Origin: Halomonas urmiana
GTDB lineage: Bacteria > Pseudomonadota > Gammaproteobacteria > Pseudomonadales > Halomonadaceae
Reading direction: 5' to 3'
Length of the DNA: 64,000 nt
Assembly (NCBI RefSeq): GCF_005780185.1
Contig: NZ_VBUI01000015.1
Location: 1-64,000 of the forward strand
How positions within the stretch are numbered: position 1 is the first letter of the stretch; each line of letters begins with the position of its first letter. Under the pieces are notes generated by a model. That model saw only the letters and a list, made by a program, of their open reading frames with translations, had not been told where the DNA came from and searched no databases. This document shows positions 28,655-37,733 of the stretch, piece after piece. Made by a program: the position numbers and the translations under genes.

Positions 28655-28804
28655 TGGCGGTCCGCGCCTCCCTGTCGTCACCCCATCGCCAAGCGCGGTG
28701 CTTTTCTTTACCATGTTCTGCCATGACGGGACGCCCCGGCCTGCTATCACGGGCCCGGCGGGCGTTTCCGCGACGATTCGATGAACCACAGGAGTACCGG
28801 TTCC

Positions 28805-29059
28805 ATGCAACCCAGTGACGTCAAGGCGCTGCTCGAGAACCGACTCGACGGCTGCGAGTTTCACATCCAGGGCGAAGGCTGCAATTTCCAGGTGGTCGCC
28901 GTGGGCGAGGTCTTCGAAGGGCTCTCGCCCGTCAAGCGTCAGCAGATGATCTACGGCGCCCTGACCGAGGAGATCGCCTCCGGCGCCCTGCACGCCGTGA
29001 GCATCAAGACCTACACGCCGCAGCAGTGGCAGGCCGCCACTGACCAGCAGGGGGCCTGA
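28805..29059 (+). CDS. ibaG: BolA-family protein IbaG
   Basis: IbaG (YrbA) is a BolA-fold protein that works with monothiol glutaredoxin in iron-sulfur and acid-stress physiology. It is 84 residues from ATG 28805 (MQPSDVKALLENRLDGCEFH). The class-II KH-like pattern is visible: CNFQVVAVGEVFEGLSPVKR and MIYGALTEEIASGALHAVSI. AGGAG lies ten bases before the start. It sits between mlaB and murA, the order seen in E. coli and pseudomonads. A start eight codons upstream is less likely. Confidence 0.93.
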   Translation: MQPSDVKALLENRLDGCEFHIQGEGCNFQVVAVGEVFEGLSPVKRQQMIYGALTEEIASGALHAVSIKTYTPQQWQAATDQQGA

Positions 29060-30334
<1,275 letters not shown>

Positions 30335-30354
30335 GCCGACAACAGGCGAGACCC

Positions 30355-31017
30355 ATGAGCAAGCAACTGATCCTGGCCCTCTCGAAGGGCCGCATACTCG
30401 ACGAGACCCTGCCCCTGCTGGCCGACGCCGGCATCACCCCGGCCGAGGACCTGGGCAAGAGCCGCAAGCTGCTGTTCGACACCAACCTCCCGGACGTCAA
30501 GCTGGTGGTGATCCGCGCCACCGACGTGCCGACCTACGTGCAGCTCGGGGCGGCGGATCTCGGCGTGGCCGGCAAGGACGTGCTGCTCGAACATGGCGTC
30601 GAGGGGCTCTATGAGCCCCTCGACCTGGAGATCGCCCGCTGCAAGCTGATGACCGCCGGCATCACCGGGGCCGAGCCGGCCCGGGCGCGGCGTCGGGTGG
30701 CCACCAAGTTCGTCAACGTGGCGCGCCGCTACTACGCCGAGCAGGGCATCCAGGCCGAGGTGATCAAACTCTATGGCGCCATGGAGCTGGCGCCGCTGAT
30801 GAACCTGGCCGACGAGATCGTCGATATCGTCGATAGCGGCAATACGCTGCGGGCCAACGGCATGGAGCCGCGTGAGCTGATCGCCCCGGTCAGCACCCGG
30901 CTGGTGGTCAACAAGGCCGCGATGACCATGAAGCACGCCCGGCTCAAGCCGCTGCTGGCCCGGCTCAATGAGGCCGTGGCGGCGCGTCGCGACGACGCGG
31001 CGCTGTCGGCGTCGTAG
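30355..31017 (+). CDS. hisG: ATP phosphoribosyltransferase, short form HisG
   Basis: HisG joins ATP and PRPP in the first step of histidine synthesis. From ATG 30355 it is 220 residues, ending soon after the PRPP-binding region ([17 protein letters not shown]). It lacks the C-terminal regulatory domain of the long enzyme, so it should depend on a HisZ subunit coded elsewhere. It is read with murA and is followed by a strong intrinsic terminator before hisD. Confidence 0.95.
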   Translation: MSKQLILALSKGRILDETLPLLADAGITPAEDLGKSRKLLFDTNLPDVKLVVIRATDVPTYVQLGAADLGVAGKDVLLEHGVEGLYEPLDLEIARCKLMTAGITGAEPARARRRVATKFVNVARRYYAEQGIQAEVIKLYGAMELAPLMNLADEIVDIVDSGNTLRANGMEPRELIAPVSTRLVVNKAAMTMKHARLKPLLARLNEAVAARRDDAALSAS

Positions 31018-31030
31018 CTCGCCCGGCCTG

Positions 31031-31064
31031 GCCCGCGGCGAACCGCCGCGGGCGTCCCTTTTTT
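31031..31064 (+). terminator. Intrinsic terminator between hisG and hisD
   Basis: GCCCGCGGCG-AAC-CGCCGCGGGC is a perfect ten-base-pair stem with a three-base loop. It is followed by GTCCC and six Ts (31059-31064). It lies 13 bases after the hisG stop and should separate hisG from hisD. Confidence 0.85.
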
Positions 31065-31114
31065 GACGACGAACCCTGATGCGACGAACCTTGATGCGAG
31101 AGGAAGCCACTGCC

Positions 31115-32437
31115 ATGAGCGAATCCCCCACCGACGGCGTCGACATCGCCCGGCTGTCGACCGAGCAGGACGACTTCGATGCCCGGCTGGACCACCTGCT
31201 GGCCTGGGAGGGGGTTTCCGACGCCGCGATCCAGCAGCGCGTCGACGAGATCCTCGCCGAGGTGAGGGCGCGGGGCGATGCGGCGTTGGTCGAGTACTCC
31301 AATCGCTTCGACCGCCTGAGCGTCGCCTCCATGGCCGAGCTGACGCTGTGCGAGCCTCGCCTGCGCGAGGCCTACGAGGGCCTACCGACGCATCAGCGCG
31401 AGGCGCTCGCGGCGGCCGCCGAACGCATCCGGGTCTACCACGAGCACCAGAAGCCGGCCTCCTGGCAGTACACCGAGGCGGACGGCACCGTGCTCGGCCA
31501 GCAGGTCACGCCGCTGGATCGTGCCGGCATCTACGTGCCGGGCGGCAAGGCGGCCTATCCCTCCTCGGTGCTGATGAACGCCATTCCCGCCCACGTGGCC
31601 GGGGTGCGCGAGATCGTCATGGTGGTGCCGACCCCCGACGGCGTGCTCAACGAGCTGGTGCTGGCGGCGGCCTATCTGGCCGGCGTCGATCATGTCTTCA
31701 CCCTCGGCGGGGCTCAGGCGGTGGCGGCGCTGGCCTACGGCACCGAGACGGTGCCGCGGGTCGACAAGATCGTCGGGCCGGGCAATATCTACGTCGCCAC
31801 CGCCAAGCGGGCGGTGTTCGGTCAGGTGGGCATCGACATGATCGCCGGCCCCTCGGAGATCCTGGTGGTCTCGGACGGCGGCACCGACCCCGACTGGCTG
31901 GCCATGGACCTCTTCTCCCAGGCCGAGCACGACGAGGATGCCCAGGCGATCCTGGTGAGCTGGGACGGGGCGCACCTGGCGGCGGTGGAGGCCTCCATCG
32001 CCCGGCTGCTGCCGACCCTGGAGCGGGCGGGTATCGTGCGCGAGTCGCTGTCGCGTCGCGGCGTGCTGGTCCACTGCCGGGACCGCAACGAGGCCGCGGC
32101 GTTGATCAACCGCATCGCTCCGGAGCACCTGGAGCTCTCGGTGGCCAATCCGGAGGGGTGGCTTCCCGAGGTGCGCCACGCCGGCGCCATCTTCATGGGG
32201 CGCTACACCGCCGAGGCGCTGGGCGACTACTGCGCCGGCCCCAACCACGTGCTGCCGACCTCGGGTACGGCGCGCTTCTCCTCGCCGCTCGGGGTCTACG
32301 ACTTCCAGAAGCGCTCCTCGATCATCCACTGCTCCGCGGAGGGCGCCGGCGAGCTTGGCAAGATTGCCTCGACCCTGGCGCGGGGCGAATCGCTGACCGC
32401 CCATGCGCGCTCCGCGGAGTATCGCCTGAAGCCCTAG
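31115..32437 (+). CDS. hisD: Histidinol dehydrogenase
   Basis: HisD is the zinc enzyme that oxidises histidinol to histidine in two NAD+-dependent steps. It is 440 residues from ATG 31115 ([20 protein letters not shown]); two earlier in-frame ATGs sit in a duplicated 15-base segment. Family motifs: [57 protein letters not shown] and the metal/catalytic EHLE ([10 protein letters not shown]). hisC, the usual next gene, is absent; the gene converges on the algW-like gene. Confidence 0.96.
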   Translation: MSESPTDGVDIARLSTEQDDFDARLDHLLAWEGVSDAAIQQRVDEILAEVRARGDAALVEYSNRFDRLSVASMAELTLCEPRLREAYEGLPTHQREALAAAAERIRVYHEHQKPASWQYTEADGTVLGQQVTPLDRAGIYVPGGKAAYPSSVLMNAIPAHVAGVREIVMVVPTPDGVLNELVLAAAYLAGVDHVFTLGGAQAVAALAYGTETVPRVDKIVGPGNIYVATAKRAVFGQVGIDMIAGPSEILVVSDGGTDPDWLAMDLFSQAEHDEDAQAILVSWDGAHLAAVEASIARLLPTLERAGIVRESLSRRGVLVHCRDRNEAAALINRIAPEHLELSVANPEGWLPEVRHAGAIFMGRYTAEALGDYCAGPNHVLPTSGTARFSSPLGVYDFQKRSSIIHCSAEGAGELGKIASTLARGESLTAHARSAEYRLKP

Positions 32438-32495
32438 CAGGGAAGGGGGCAAGACGCGGCCTCTCGAGATCGGCACAGCAACGACCCAGGATCAA

Positions 32496-32528
32496 CGAAA
32501 GGGCCCCGCCGGATGGCGGGGCCCTTCG
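32496..32528. terminator. Bidirectional terminator between hisD and algW
   Basis: AGGGCCCCGCC pairs with GGCGGGGCCCT around GGAT; the flanking CGA(A)A and TTCG extend the stem with one bulged A. It lies midway between two converging genes. On the minus strand the stem is followed by TTTCGTTG, and on the plus strand by TTCGTGATG. Confidence 0.7.
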
Positions 32529-32546
32529 TGATGTCGGCCTGTCGCC

Positions 32547-33767
32547 TCAGCGCGGCCCGGGCCGGGGCAGCGCCGGCGTTGGCCGCTCGCCCAGCTCGAT
32601 GGTCACCTCGCGGCGCTCGCCGCCGCGCACCACCGTCAGCGGCAGGCGGGTGCCGGGCTCCACCGCGGCGATGTCGCTCATGGTCTGTCGGGGATCCAGC
32701 ACCGGCTCGCCATCCACCTCCAGCAGCACGTCGCCGGGCTGCAGGCCGGCTCGGTCGCCGGGCCCCTCGGGCACCACGCCGGCGATCACCACGCCGATGG
32801 GGTTCTTGAGGCCGAAGGAGGCGGCGAGCTCCTGGTTGAGCTCCTGGGCCTCGATGCCCATCCAGCCGCGGATGACTCGCCCCTTGACGACCAGCTCCTC
32901 GAGGATGCTGCGGGCCAGGTTGGCGGGAATCGCGAAGCCGATGCCCTGGGAGCCGCCTGAGCGCGAGAAGATCGCGGTATTGATGCCGATCAGTGCGCCC
33001 TCGGCGTTGACCAGGGCGCCGCCAGAGTTGCCGGGGTTGATGGCGGCATCGGTCTGGATGAAGTCCTCGTAGGCGTTGAGCCCCAGGTGGCTACGGCCGG
33101 TGGCGCTGATGATGCCCATGGTGACCGTCTGGCCGACCCCGAAAGGGTTGCCGATGGCCAGCGACACGTCGCCGATGGCGATCTGGGTGGTGTCGGTCAG
33201 CTCGATCACCGGCAGCGAGGCGAGTTCGATGCGCAGCACGGCGAGATCGCTCTCCGGATCGGTGCCGATCACCTCGGCAAGGGTCTCGCGTCCGTCGCGC
33301 AGCGCGACCTGGATCTGGTCGGCCCCGCGGATCACGTGATGGTTGGTCAGCACGTAGCCGTCCTCGCTGACGATCACCCCAGAGCCGAGGCTCGACAGCA
33401 TGCGCTGTCGGCGGGGCGTCTCGTCGCCGAAGAACTGGCGAAAGAAGGGATCGGACATCAGCGGGTGCTCCTCCCGCTCGACCACTCGCGACGAGTAGAT
33501 GTTGACGACGGCCGGTGCGGCGCGTGCCACCGCCTGCGCATAGCTCACCGGTCCCTGCTGTCGCGTCAGTGGCTCGGCCTGGCGCACTTCGGGGGCATCG
33601 CGGGATTCGGCCGGCTCCTCGGGGGCACCCGGGGCGATCTCATAGGGTGCGGAAGAGGGCGCAGGGGCCTGACGCCCGATCAGCTGCGGGAAGGCGTTGA
33701 GCAGCACGATGGCCCCCAGCACGCCGATGAGCACGGGCCAGAGGTAAGGGAGCAGGGTGCGTCGCAT
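32547..33767 (-). CDS. algW: Membrane-anchored periplasmic serine protease, AlgW/DegS type
   Basis: A HtrA-family protease of 406 residues: a short cytoplasmic tail, one membrane anchor (about 9-25), a proline-rich linker, a trypsin-like domain and a single PDZ domain (about 310-395, IGVVIAGVVPEGPGDRAGLQ). The catalytic triad is visible as H144 (TNHHVI), D174 (ESDLAVL) and S248 (NPGNSGGAL). One PDZ domain plus a membrane anchor fits DegS/AlgW, the protease that cuts the anti-sigma factor (RseA/MucA) under envelope stress, rather than DegP. It lies next to hisD, where I recall algW in Pseudomonas. Confidence 0.9.
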   Translation of the reverse strand: MRRTLLPYLWPVLIGVLGAIVLLNAFPQLIGRQAPAPSSAPYEIAPGAPEEPAESRDAPEVRQAEPLTRQQGPVSYAQAVARAAPAVVNIYSSRVVEREEHPLMSDPFFRQFFGDETPRRQRMLSSLGSGVIVSEDGYVLTNHHVIRGADQIQVALRDGRETLAEVIGTDPESDLAVLRIELASLPVIELTDTTQIAIGDVSLAIGNPFGVGQTVTMGIISATGRSHLGLNAYEDFIQTDAAINPGNSGGALVNAEGALIGINTAIFSRSGGSQGIGFAIPANLARSILEELVVKGRVIRGWMGIEAQELNQELAASFGLKNPIGVVIAGVVPEGPGDRAGLQPGDVLLEVDGEPVLDPRQTMSDIAAVEPGTRLPLTVVRGGERREVTIELGERPTPALPRPGPR

Positions 33768-33818
33768 GCGGCGGGAGTCCTTGTCGACGATGCTGGGTCG
33801 CGGGGCATCCGCCCGCTG

Positions 33819-33840
33819 GTTACACTGTGCGGATTGTAAC
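33819..33840. promoter_or_regulatory. Inverted repeat GTTACA-N10-TGTAAC in the algW/nif3 divergent promoter
   Basis: A perfect six-base inverted repeat separated by ten bases lies between the divergent algW-like and Nif3 genes, 30 bases from the Nif3 start. The right arm includes TAACAT on the plus strand and TACAAT on the minus strand, both plausible -10 boxes. The spacing suits a dimeric DNA-binding protein. No regulator can be named. Confidence 0.4.
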
Positions 33841-33870
33841 ATTGCCAACCCGACCGCGCCTGGAGGCTGA

Positions 33871-34632
33871 ATGACGAATCGAGACGACCTGGTCGCCGCC
33901 TGTGATCGCCTGCTCGAGCCCGAGCGTTTCAAGGACTACACCCTGAATGGCCTGCAGGTGGCCGGTCGCGATCGGGTGGCTCGGGTGATGAGTGGCGTGA
34001 CGGCCTGCCAGGCGCTGCTCGACGAGGCCGTGGCCTGGCAGGCGGACCTGCTGCTGGTCCATCACGGCTACTTCTGGAAGAATGAGCCGGTCGCCATCAC
34101 CGGCATGAAGCGCCGGCGCCTCGCGACGCTGCTGGCCCACGACATCAACCTGCTAGCCTACCACCTGCCACTGGATGCCCACTCCGAGCTTGGCAACAAC
34201 GCCGAGCTCGGCCGGCGGCTGGGCTTCACCGTCACCGGCTGCGCCGACGGGGCGCTCGGCGAGGGGCTGGTGTGGCTCGGCGCGCCGTCGCCCGGCCTCG
34301 ATGCCGCGGGGCTGGCCCGGCGCGTGGGCGAGTGCCTGGAGCGCGAGCCGCTGCTGATCGAAGCACCGGGTGGCGGCGAGATCCGTCGGGTCGCCTGGTG
34401 TACCGGCGGCGCCCAGGACATGATCGCTACCGCCTGCGAGGCGGGGGCCGACGCCTTCATCTCCGGGGAGATCTCCGAGCGCACCACCCATCTGGCCCGC
34501 GAGATGGGCATCCACTACCTGGCGGCGGGCCACCATGCTACCGAGCGCTACGGGGTGCAGGCGCTGGGCGAGCGACTGGCCGCCGAGTGCGAGATCGAGC
34601 ACCGCTTCGTCGATATCGATAATCCGGCTTGA
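33871..34632 (+). CDS. Nif3-like dinuclear metal-centre protein (YbgI family)
   Basis: A 253-residue protein of the Nif3/NIF3L1 family, a toroidal hexamer with a two-metal site in each subunit. The metal-binding signatures are complete: LLVHHGYFWKNE near residue 70, the middle LLAYHLPLDAH and the C-terminal HYLAAGHHATERYGVQ. The family is sometimes annotated as GTP cyclohydrolase I type 2, but the cellular role is not settled. It follows an inverted-repeat promoter region shared with algW and converges on zapG. Confidence 0.92.
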   Translation: MTNRDDLVAACDRLLEPERFKDYTLNGLQVAGRDRVARVMSGVTACQALLDEAVAWQADLLLVHHGYFWKNEPVAITGMKRRRLATLLAHDINLLAYHLPLDAHSELGNNAELGRRLGFTVTGCADGALGEGLVWLGAPSPGLDAAGLARRVGECLEREPLLIEAPGGGEIRRVAWCTGGAQDMIATACEAGADAFISGEISERTTHLAREMGIHYLAAGHHATERYGVQALGERLAAECEIEHRFVDIDNPA

Positions 34633-34651
34633 TCTGCCGGTCATAACGACG

Positions 34652-34676
34652 ACGCCCCGGCAATGGGCCGGGGCGT
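34652..34676. terminator. Bidirectional terminator between nif3-like gene and zapG
   Basis: ACGCCCCGGC (34652-34661) pairs perfectly with GCCGGGGCGT (34667-34676) around AATGG. It sits 20 bases after one stop codon and 22 bases before the converging one. There is no long T-tract on either side. Confidence 0.65.
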
Positions 34677-34697
34677 GTGATGGGATGGCGCGGCGGC

Positions 34698-35141
34698 TCA
34701 GTAGCGTGGCGGCTGCGGCGTTGCGCCTTCCTCGCTCTGCTTGAGGCCGAAGTCCTCGGAGAGGGTGCCGCGGTTGCCGTCGGCATAGTCGCGGGGCACG
34801 GCCGGCGCGTCGGCCTCCTCGGCGGGCGCGGGGGTGGCGGCATCCATGGCCTGGCGGCGCAGCGAAGGGGCCCCCAGGGTGGTGCTGGCCGTCGCGGCCT
34901 CCTGCTCGAGGTTCTGGCACTCCCGGCGTAGGCTCTCGGCCAGCTGGCCGATTCGCTCCAGGCTGTCGCCTAGGCCATCCTTGAGCTCGGCTAGGGCTCG
35001 CTCGCGCTCGGCAAGACGCTGGCGCAAGCGCTGAGTATTCCCGGCGCTGGCGTTGAGCAGGTGGTAGCCCAGCGCCCCGATCCCGATGCCGGCCAGCAGG
35101 CAGGCGGCAGCCAGCAACCAGCTGATGTTGGTCTCATCCAC
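34698..35141 (-). CDS. zapG: Z-ring-associated membrane protein ZapG (YhcB, DUF1043)
   Basis: A 147-residue inner-membrane protein with one N-terminal helix (about 6-28, ISWLLAAACLLAGIGIGALG) and a long cytoplasmic coiled coil (about 33-85, RLRQRLAERERALAELKDGL). The tail is Pro/Ala-rich and acidic. This is the DUF1043/YhcB plan; YhcB/ZapG links envelope synthesis and division in E. coli. The start is a GTG (VDETNISW) with AGGGAG nine bases upstream; no ATG is placed suitably. It is divergent from zapE. Confidence 0.88.
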   Translation of the reverse strand: MDETNISWLLAAACLLAGIGIGALGYHLLNASAGNTQRLRQRLAERERALAELKDGLGDSLERIGQLAESLRRECQNLEQEAATASTTLGAPSLRRQAMDAATPAPAEEADAPAVPRDYADGNRGTLSEDFGLKQSEEGATPQPPRY

Positions 35142-35223
35142 GTTGTACGTCTCCCTGGAGCAATGGCCCTGTGGCGTGCCGGCCGCCAGTGCCGTCGTGA
35201 GGCCGCTTCTGGCCGGGGATTCC

Positions 35224-35254
35224 ATTATAGAGGCGAGCCCGTGTGCCGGGTCAA
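35224..35254 (-). promoter_or_regulatory. Candidate zapG promoter
   Basis: On the minus strand TTGACC (35254-35249) and a perfect TATAAT (35229-35224) are separated by 19 bases, longer than the ideal 17. The -10 box lies about 80 bases before the GTG start. Good hexamers but loose spacing. Confidence 0.4.
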
Positions 35255-35269
35255 TGCGGGAGGACGCAC

Positions 35270-35298
35270 ATGCCAATGACCGACGGGATGCGTATAAT
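35270..35298 (+). promoter_or_regulatory. Candidate zapE promoter
   Basis: ATGCCA (35270-35275) and a perfect TATAAT (35293-35298) are separated by 17 bases. Transcription would begin near 35305, about 34 bases before the zapE ATG at 35339. Its -35 box lies only 15 bases from the opposing zapG -35 box. Confidence 0.5.
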
Positions 35299-35338
35299 GC
35301 CGACGCCAAAGCCCGAGGACAGGCCATCAGGAATCCCC

Positions 35339-36529
35339 ATGAGCGAGACGCACTCCCCCGCGGCCTCCCGCGAGTCACGCCGGCCCGAGACGCCGATGAG
35401 CCGCTACCAAGCCGATCTCGAGCGTCGTGACTTCCAGCACGATGCCGCCCAGGAGCAGGCGGTGGCGCACCTGCAGCGCCTCTTTGATGACCTGGTGAAC
35501 ACCCCGCCCTCGCGGGTGGCGCCGCCGAGACGCGGCGGCGGGCTCGCCTCGCGGGTGGCGGGCTTGTTGGGGCGGAGCAGGAGCGACGCGCTCGCCGAGC
35601 CGGCGCTGCCTGCCGTCAACGGGCTCTACTTCTGGGGCGGCGTGGGGCGCGGCAAGACCTACCTGATGGACACCTTCTTCGAGACGCTGCCCTTTCCCGA
35701 GAAGATGCGCACCCACTTCCACCGCTTCATGCAGCGGGTGCACAACGAGCTGGAGCATTACAAGGGCGAGAAGAATCCGCTCTCGCTGATCGCCGCCAAG
35801 TTCGCCGCTGAGGCCCGGGTGATCTGCTTCGACGAGTTCTTCGTCAAGGACATCACCGATGCGATGATCCTGGCCAACCTGCTCGAATCGCTCTTCGATC
35901 ACGGGGTGGTGCTGGTGGCGACCTCCAACATCGTCCCCGGGGAGCTCTACAAGGATGGCCTGCAGCGGGCGCGATTCCTGCCGGCCATCGATCTACTCGA
36001 ACGTCACTGCGAGGTGGTCAACGTCGACTCGGGCGTCGACTACCGGCTGCGCGTGCTGGAGCGCGCCGAGATCTTCCACGCCCCGCTCGATGCCGAAGCC
36101 GAGGCGGAGCTCGCCCGCAGCTTTCGCGAGATCGCCGGCCACGAGGGCGAGGTGGGCGCGCCCCTCGAGATCAATCACCGCGTGCTGCATACCCGCCGGC
36201 TTCATGACGACGTGGTGTGGTTCGAGTTTAGTGAACTCTGCGACGGGCCGCGCAGCCAGAACGACTACATCGAGCTGGCGCGGGAATTCCACAGCGTGCT
36301 GGTCTCCAACGTCACCCGCATGAGCGGAACCACCGACGACCGCACGCGGCGCTTCATCAACATGGTCGACGAGTTCTACGATCGTGGCGTCAAGCTGCTG
36401 ATGTCCGCAGAGGTACCGGCCGAGGAGCTCTATCGTGACGGGCGGCTGGAGTTCGAGTTCCAGCGCACGCTCTCGCGCCTGCAGGAGATGCAGTCTCACG
36501 ATTACCTGGCGCTGCCTCACAAGCCCTGA
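35339..36529 (+). CDS. zapE: Cell division AFG1-like ATPase ZapE
   Basis: ZapE is a division-associated ATPase that binds and destabilises FtsZ bundles in E. coli. The protein is 396 residues from ATG 35339 (MSETHSPAASRESRRPETPM), with CAGGA before it. Walker A is WGGVGRGKTYLMD, Walker B VICFDEFFVKD, and ATSNIVPGELYKDGLQRARF is the AFG1/LACE1 family block. ATGs further upstream lie before or in the promoter. An Arg/Gly/Pro-rich insert follows residue 55. It is read toward rplM. Confidence 0.95.
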   Translation: MSETHSPAASRESRRPETPMSRYQADLERRDFQHDAAQEQAVAHLQRLFDDLVNTPPSRVAPPRRGGGLASRVAGLLGRSRSDALAEPALPAVNGLYFWGGVGRGKTYLMDTFFETLPFPEKMRTHFHRFMQRVHNELEHYKGEKNPLSLIAAKFAAEARVICFDEFFVKDITDAMILANLLESLFDHGVVLVATSNIVPGELYKDGLQRARFLPAIDLLERHCEVVNVDSGVDYRLRVLERAEIFHAPLDAEAEAELARSFREIAGHEGEVGAPLEINHRVLHTRRLHDDVVWFEFSELCDGPRSQNDYIELAREFHSVLVSNVTRMSGTTDDRTRRFINMVDEFYDRGVKLLMSAEVPAEELYRDGRLEFEFQRTLSRLQEMQSHDYLALPHKP

Positions 36530-36535
36530 TGCCAC

Positions 36536-36565
36536 TTCCCCTCCAGCGCGCAGGTCGTGTAGAAT
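36536..36565 (+). promoter_or_regulatory. Candidate rplM-rpsI promoter
   Basis: TAGAAT (36560-36565) is a good -10 box; TTCCCC eighteen bases upstream is a weak -35. The predicted transcript would start near 36571, just before the folded leader. It lies directly after the zapE stop codon. Confidence 0.4.
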
Positions 36566-36575
36566 GCGCGCTCGC

Positions 36576-36649
36576 TCGACCGTTGCATCGTCCCCTCGGG
36601 GCGTGGCAACCAAGAAGAATAGGGACGGTTCGATGCCGGAGCTCCGGCA
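36576..36649 (+). promoter_or_regulatory. Structured rplM leader, possible L13 autoregulatory RNA
   Basis: The leader can fold into nested stems: TCGACC (36576) with GGTTCGA (36627), GTTGC (36582) with GCAAC (36606), and CCCC/GGGG inside. A perfect 16-base palindrome TGCCGGAGCTCCGGCA follows (36634-36649). The E. coli rplM operon is reported to be regulated by L13 at its leader, so an analogous role is plausible, but I cannot match this to a known motif by eye. Confidence 0.4.
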
Positions 36650-36683
36650 ATAGAACCCAATACATCCTAATGGTGATTCACCC

Positions 36684-37112
36684 ATGAAGACGTTCACTGC
36701 CAAGCCGCAGTCCGTCCAGCGCGACTGGTTCGTCGTCGACGCTGCGGACAAGACACTCGGTCGCCTGGCCACCGAGATCGCTCGCCGCCTGCGTGGCAAG
36801 CACAAGCCGGAGTTCACCCCGCATGTCGATACCGGCGATTACATCGTCGTGATCAATGCCGAGAAGGTGAAGGTCACCGGCAACAAGGTCAACGCCAAGA
36901 CCTACTACCGCCACACCGGTTATCCGGGCGGCCTGCGTTCCATGAATTTCGAGAAGATGATCGCCCACGCACCGGAGCGTGTCATCGAGTCCGCCGTCAA
37001 GGGCATGCTGCCGAAGGGTCCCCTGGGTCGTGCCATGTACTCGAAGCTCAAGGTCTACGCCGGCACCGAGCATCCGCACGCTGCCCAGCAGCCGCAAGCA
37101 CTGAACATCTGA
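36684..37112 (+). CDS. rplM: 50S ribosomal protein L13
   Basis: L13 is an early-assembly protein of the large subunit. It is 142 residues, the normal length, with [20 protein letters not shown] at the start and the signature [20 protein letters not shown] near the end. It has a 150-base structured leader upstream and is followed 13 bases later by rpsI, the universal rplM-rpsI pair. Confidence 0.98.
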   Translation: MKTFTAKPQSVQRDWFVVDAADKTLGRLATEIARRLRGKHKPEFTPHVDTGDYIVVINAEKVKVTGNKVNAKTYYRHTGYPGGLRSMNFEKMIAHAPERVIESAVKGMLPKGPLGRAMYSKLKVYAGTEHPHAAQQPQALNI

Positions 37113-37125
37113 GGGAGTCTTCGCC

Positions 37126-37515
37126 ATGACACAGCAGTATTACGGTACCGGGCGCCGCAAGACCTCTACCGCGCGCGTCTTCCTGAAGCCGGGCACCGGC
37201 AAGATCACCGTCAACAGCCGCGACCTGGACCAGTACTTTGGTCGCGTCACCGGCCGCATGGTGGTTCGTCAGCCCCTCGAGCTGACCGAGACCGTCGGCC
37301 AGTTTGACGTCTACGTCACCGTCAAGGGCGGCGGCGGCAGCGCCCAGGCCGGCGCCATCCGTCACGGCATCACCCGTGCCCTGTTGGACTACAACGAGGA
37401 CTTCCGCGGTCAGCTGCGCGAAGCCGGGTATGTCACGCGTGACGCCCGTAAGGTCGAGCGTAAGAAGATCGGCCTGCGCAAGGCGCGTCGTCGCCCGCAG
37501 TTCTCCAAGCGCTGA
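37126..37515 (+). CDS. rpsI: 30S ribosomal protein S9
   Basis: S9 reaches into the P site of the small subunit with its C-terminal tail. The protein is 129 residues, starts [20 protein letters not shown] and ends [17 protein letters not shown], the conserved basic tail whose last residues contact tRNA. It is co-transcribed with rplM and followed by a strong intrinsic terminator. Confidence 0.98.
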   Translation: MTQQYYGTGRRKTSTARVFLKPGTGKITVNSRDLDQYFGRVTGRMVVRQPLELTETVGQFDVYVTVKGGGGSAQAGAIRHGITRALLDYNEDFRGQLREAGYVTRDARKVERKKIGLRKARRRPQFSKR

Positions 37516-37536
37516 TACGCACGTATTGCCGCTCGA

Positions 37537-37571
37537 AAACGCCCAGGTCCTGCGACCTGGGCGTTTCTTGT
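37537..37571 (+). terminator. Intrinsic terminator after rpsI
   Basis: AAACGCCCAGGTC (37537-37549) pairs perfectly with GACCTGGGCGTTT (37554-37566) around CTGC. The stem is followed by CTTGTTTC, a modest T-rich tail. It lies 21 bases after the rpsI stop. Confidence 0.85.
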
Positions 37572-37622
37572 TTCGGATCAAGAATTTGTCGTCGGATTGC
37601 TCCGCGCACAGGGAACCTTTCC

Positions 37623-37651
37623 TTGTGCGGGGCGACGCGATTTTTTAACAT
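37623..37651 (+). promoter_or_regulatory. Candidate petABC promoter
   Basis: TTGTGC (37623-37628) and TAACAT (37646-37651) are spaced by 17 bases in the AT-richer part of the 218-base gap between rpsI and petA. Transcription would begin near 37658, about 75 bases before petA. The match is moderate. Confidence 0.4.
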
Positions 37652-37733
37652 AGTGCGCATTTGATATCCGTGGTCGCGGGGGATTCACTGCTCGTGATGG
37701 AACAGCGGGTAAGTCGATGGGAGAAATCTGAAA

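Noticed and set aside
31063..33072. 669-codon frame overlapping hisD in another frame
   Set aside because: Arg/Gly-rich out-of-frame reading of a certain hisD gene, continuing antisense into the protease gene.
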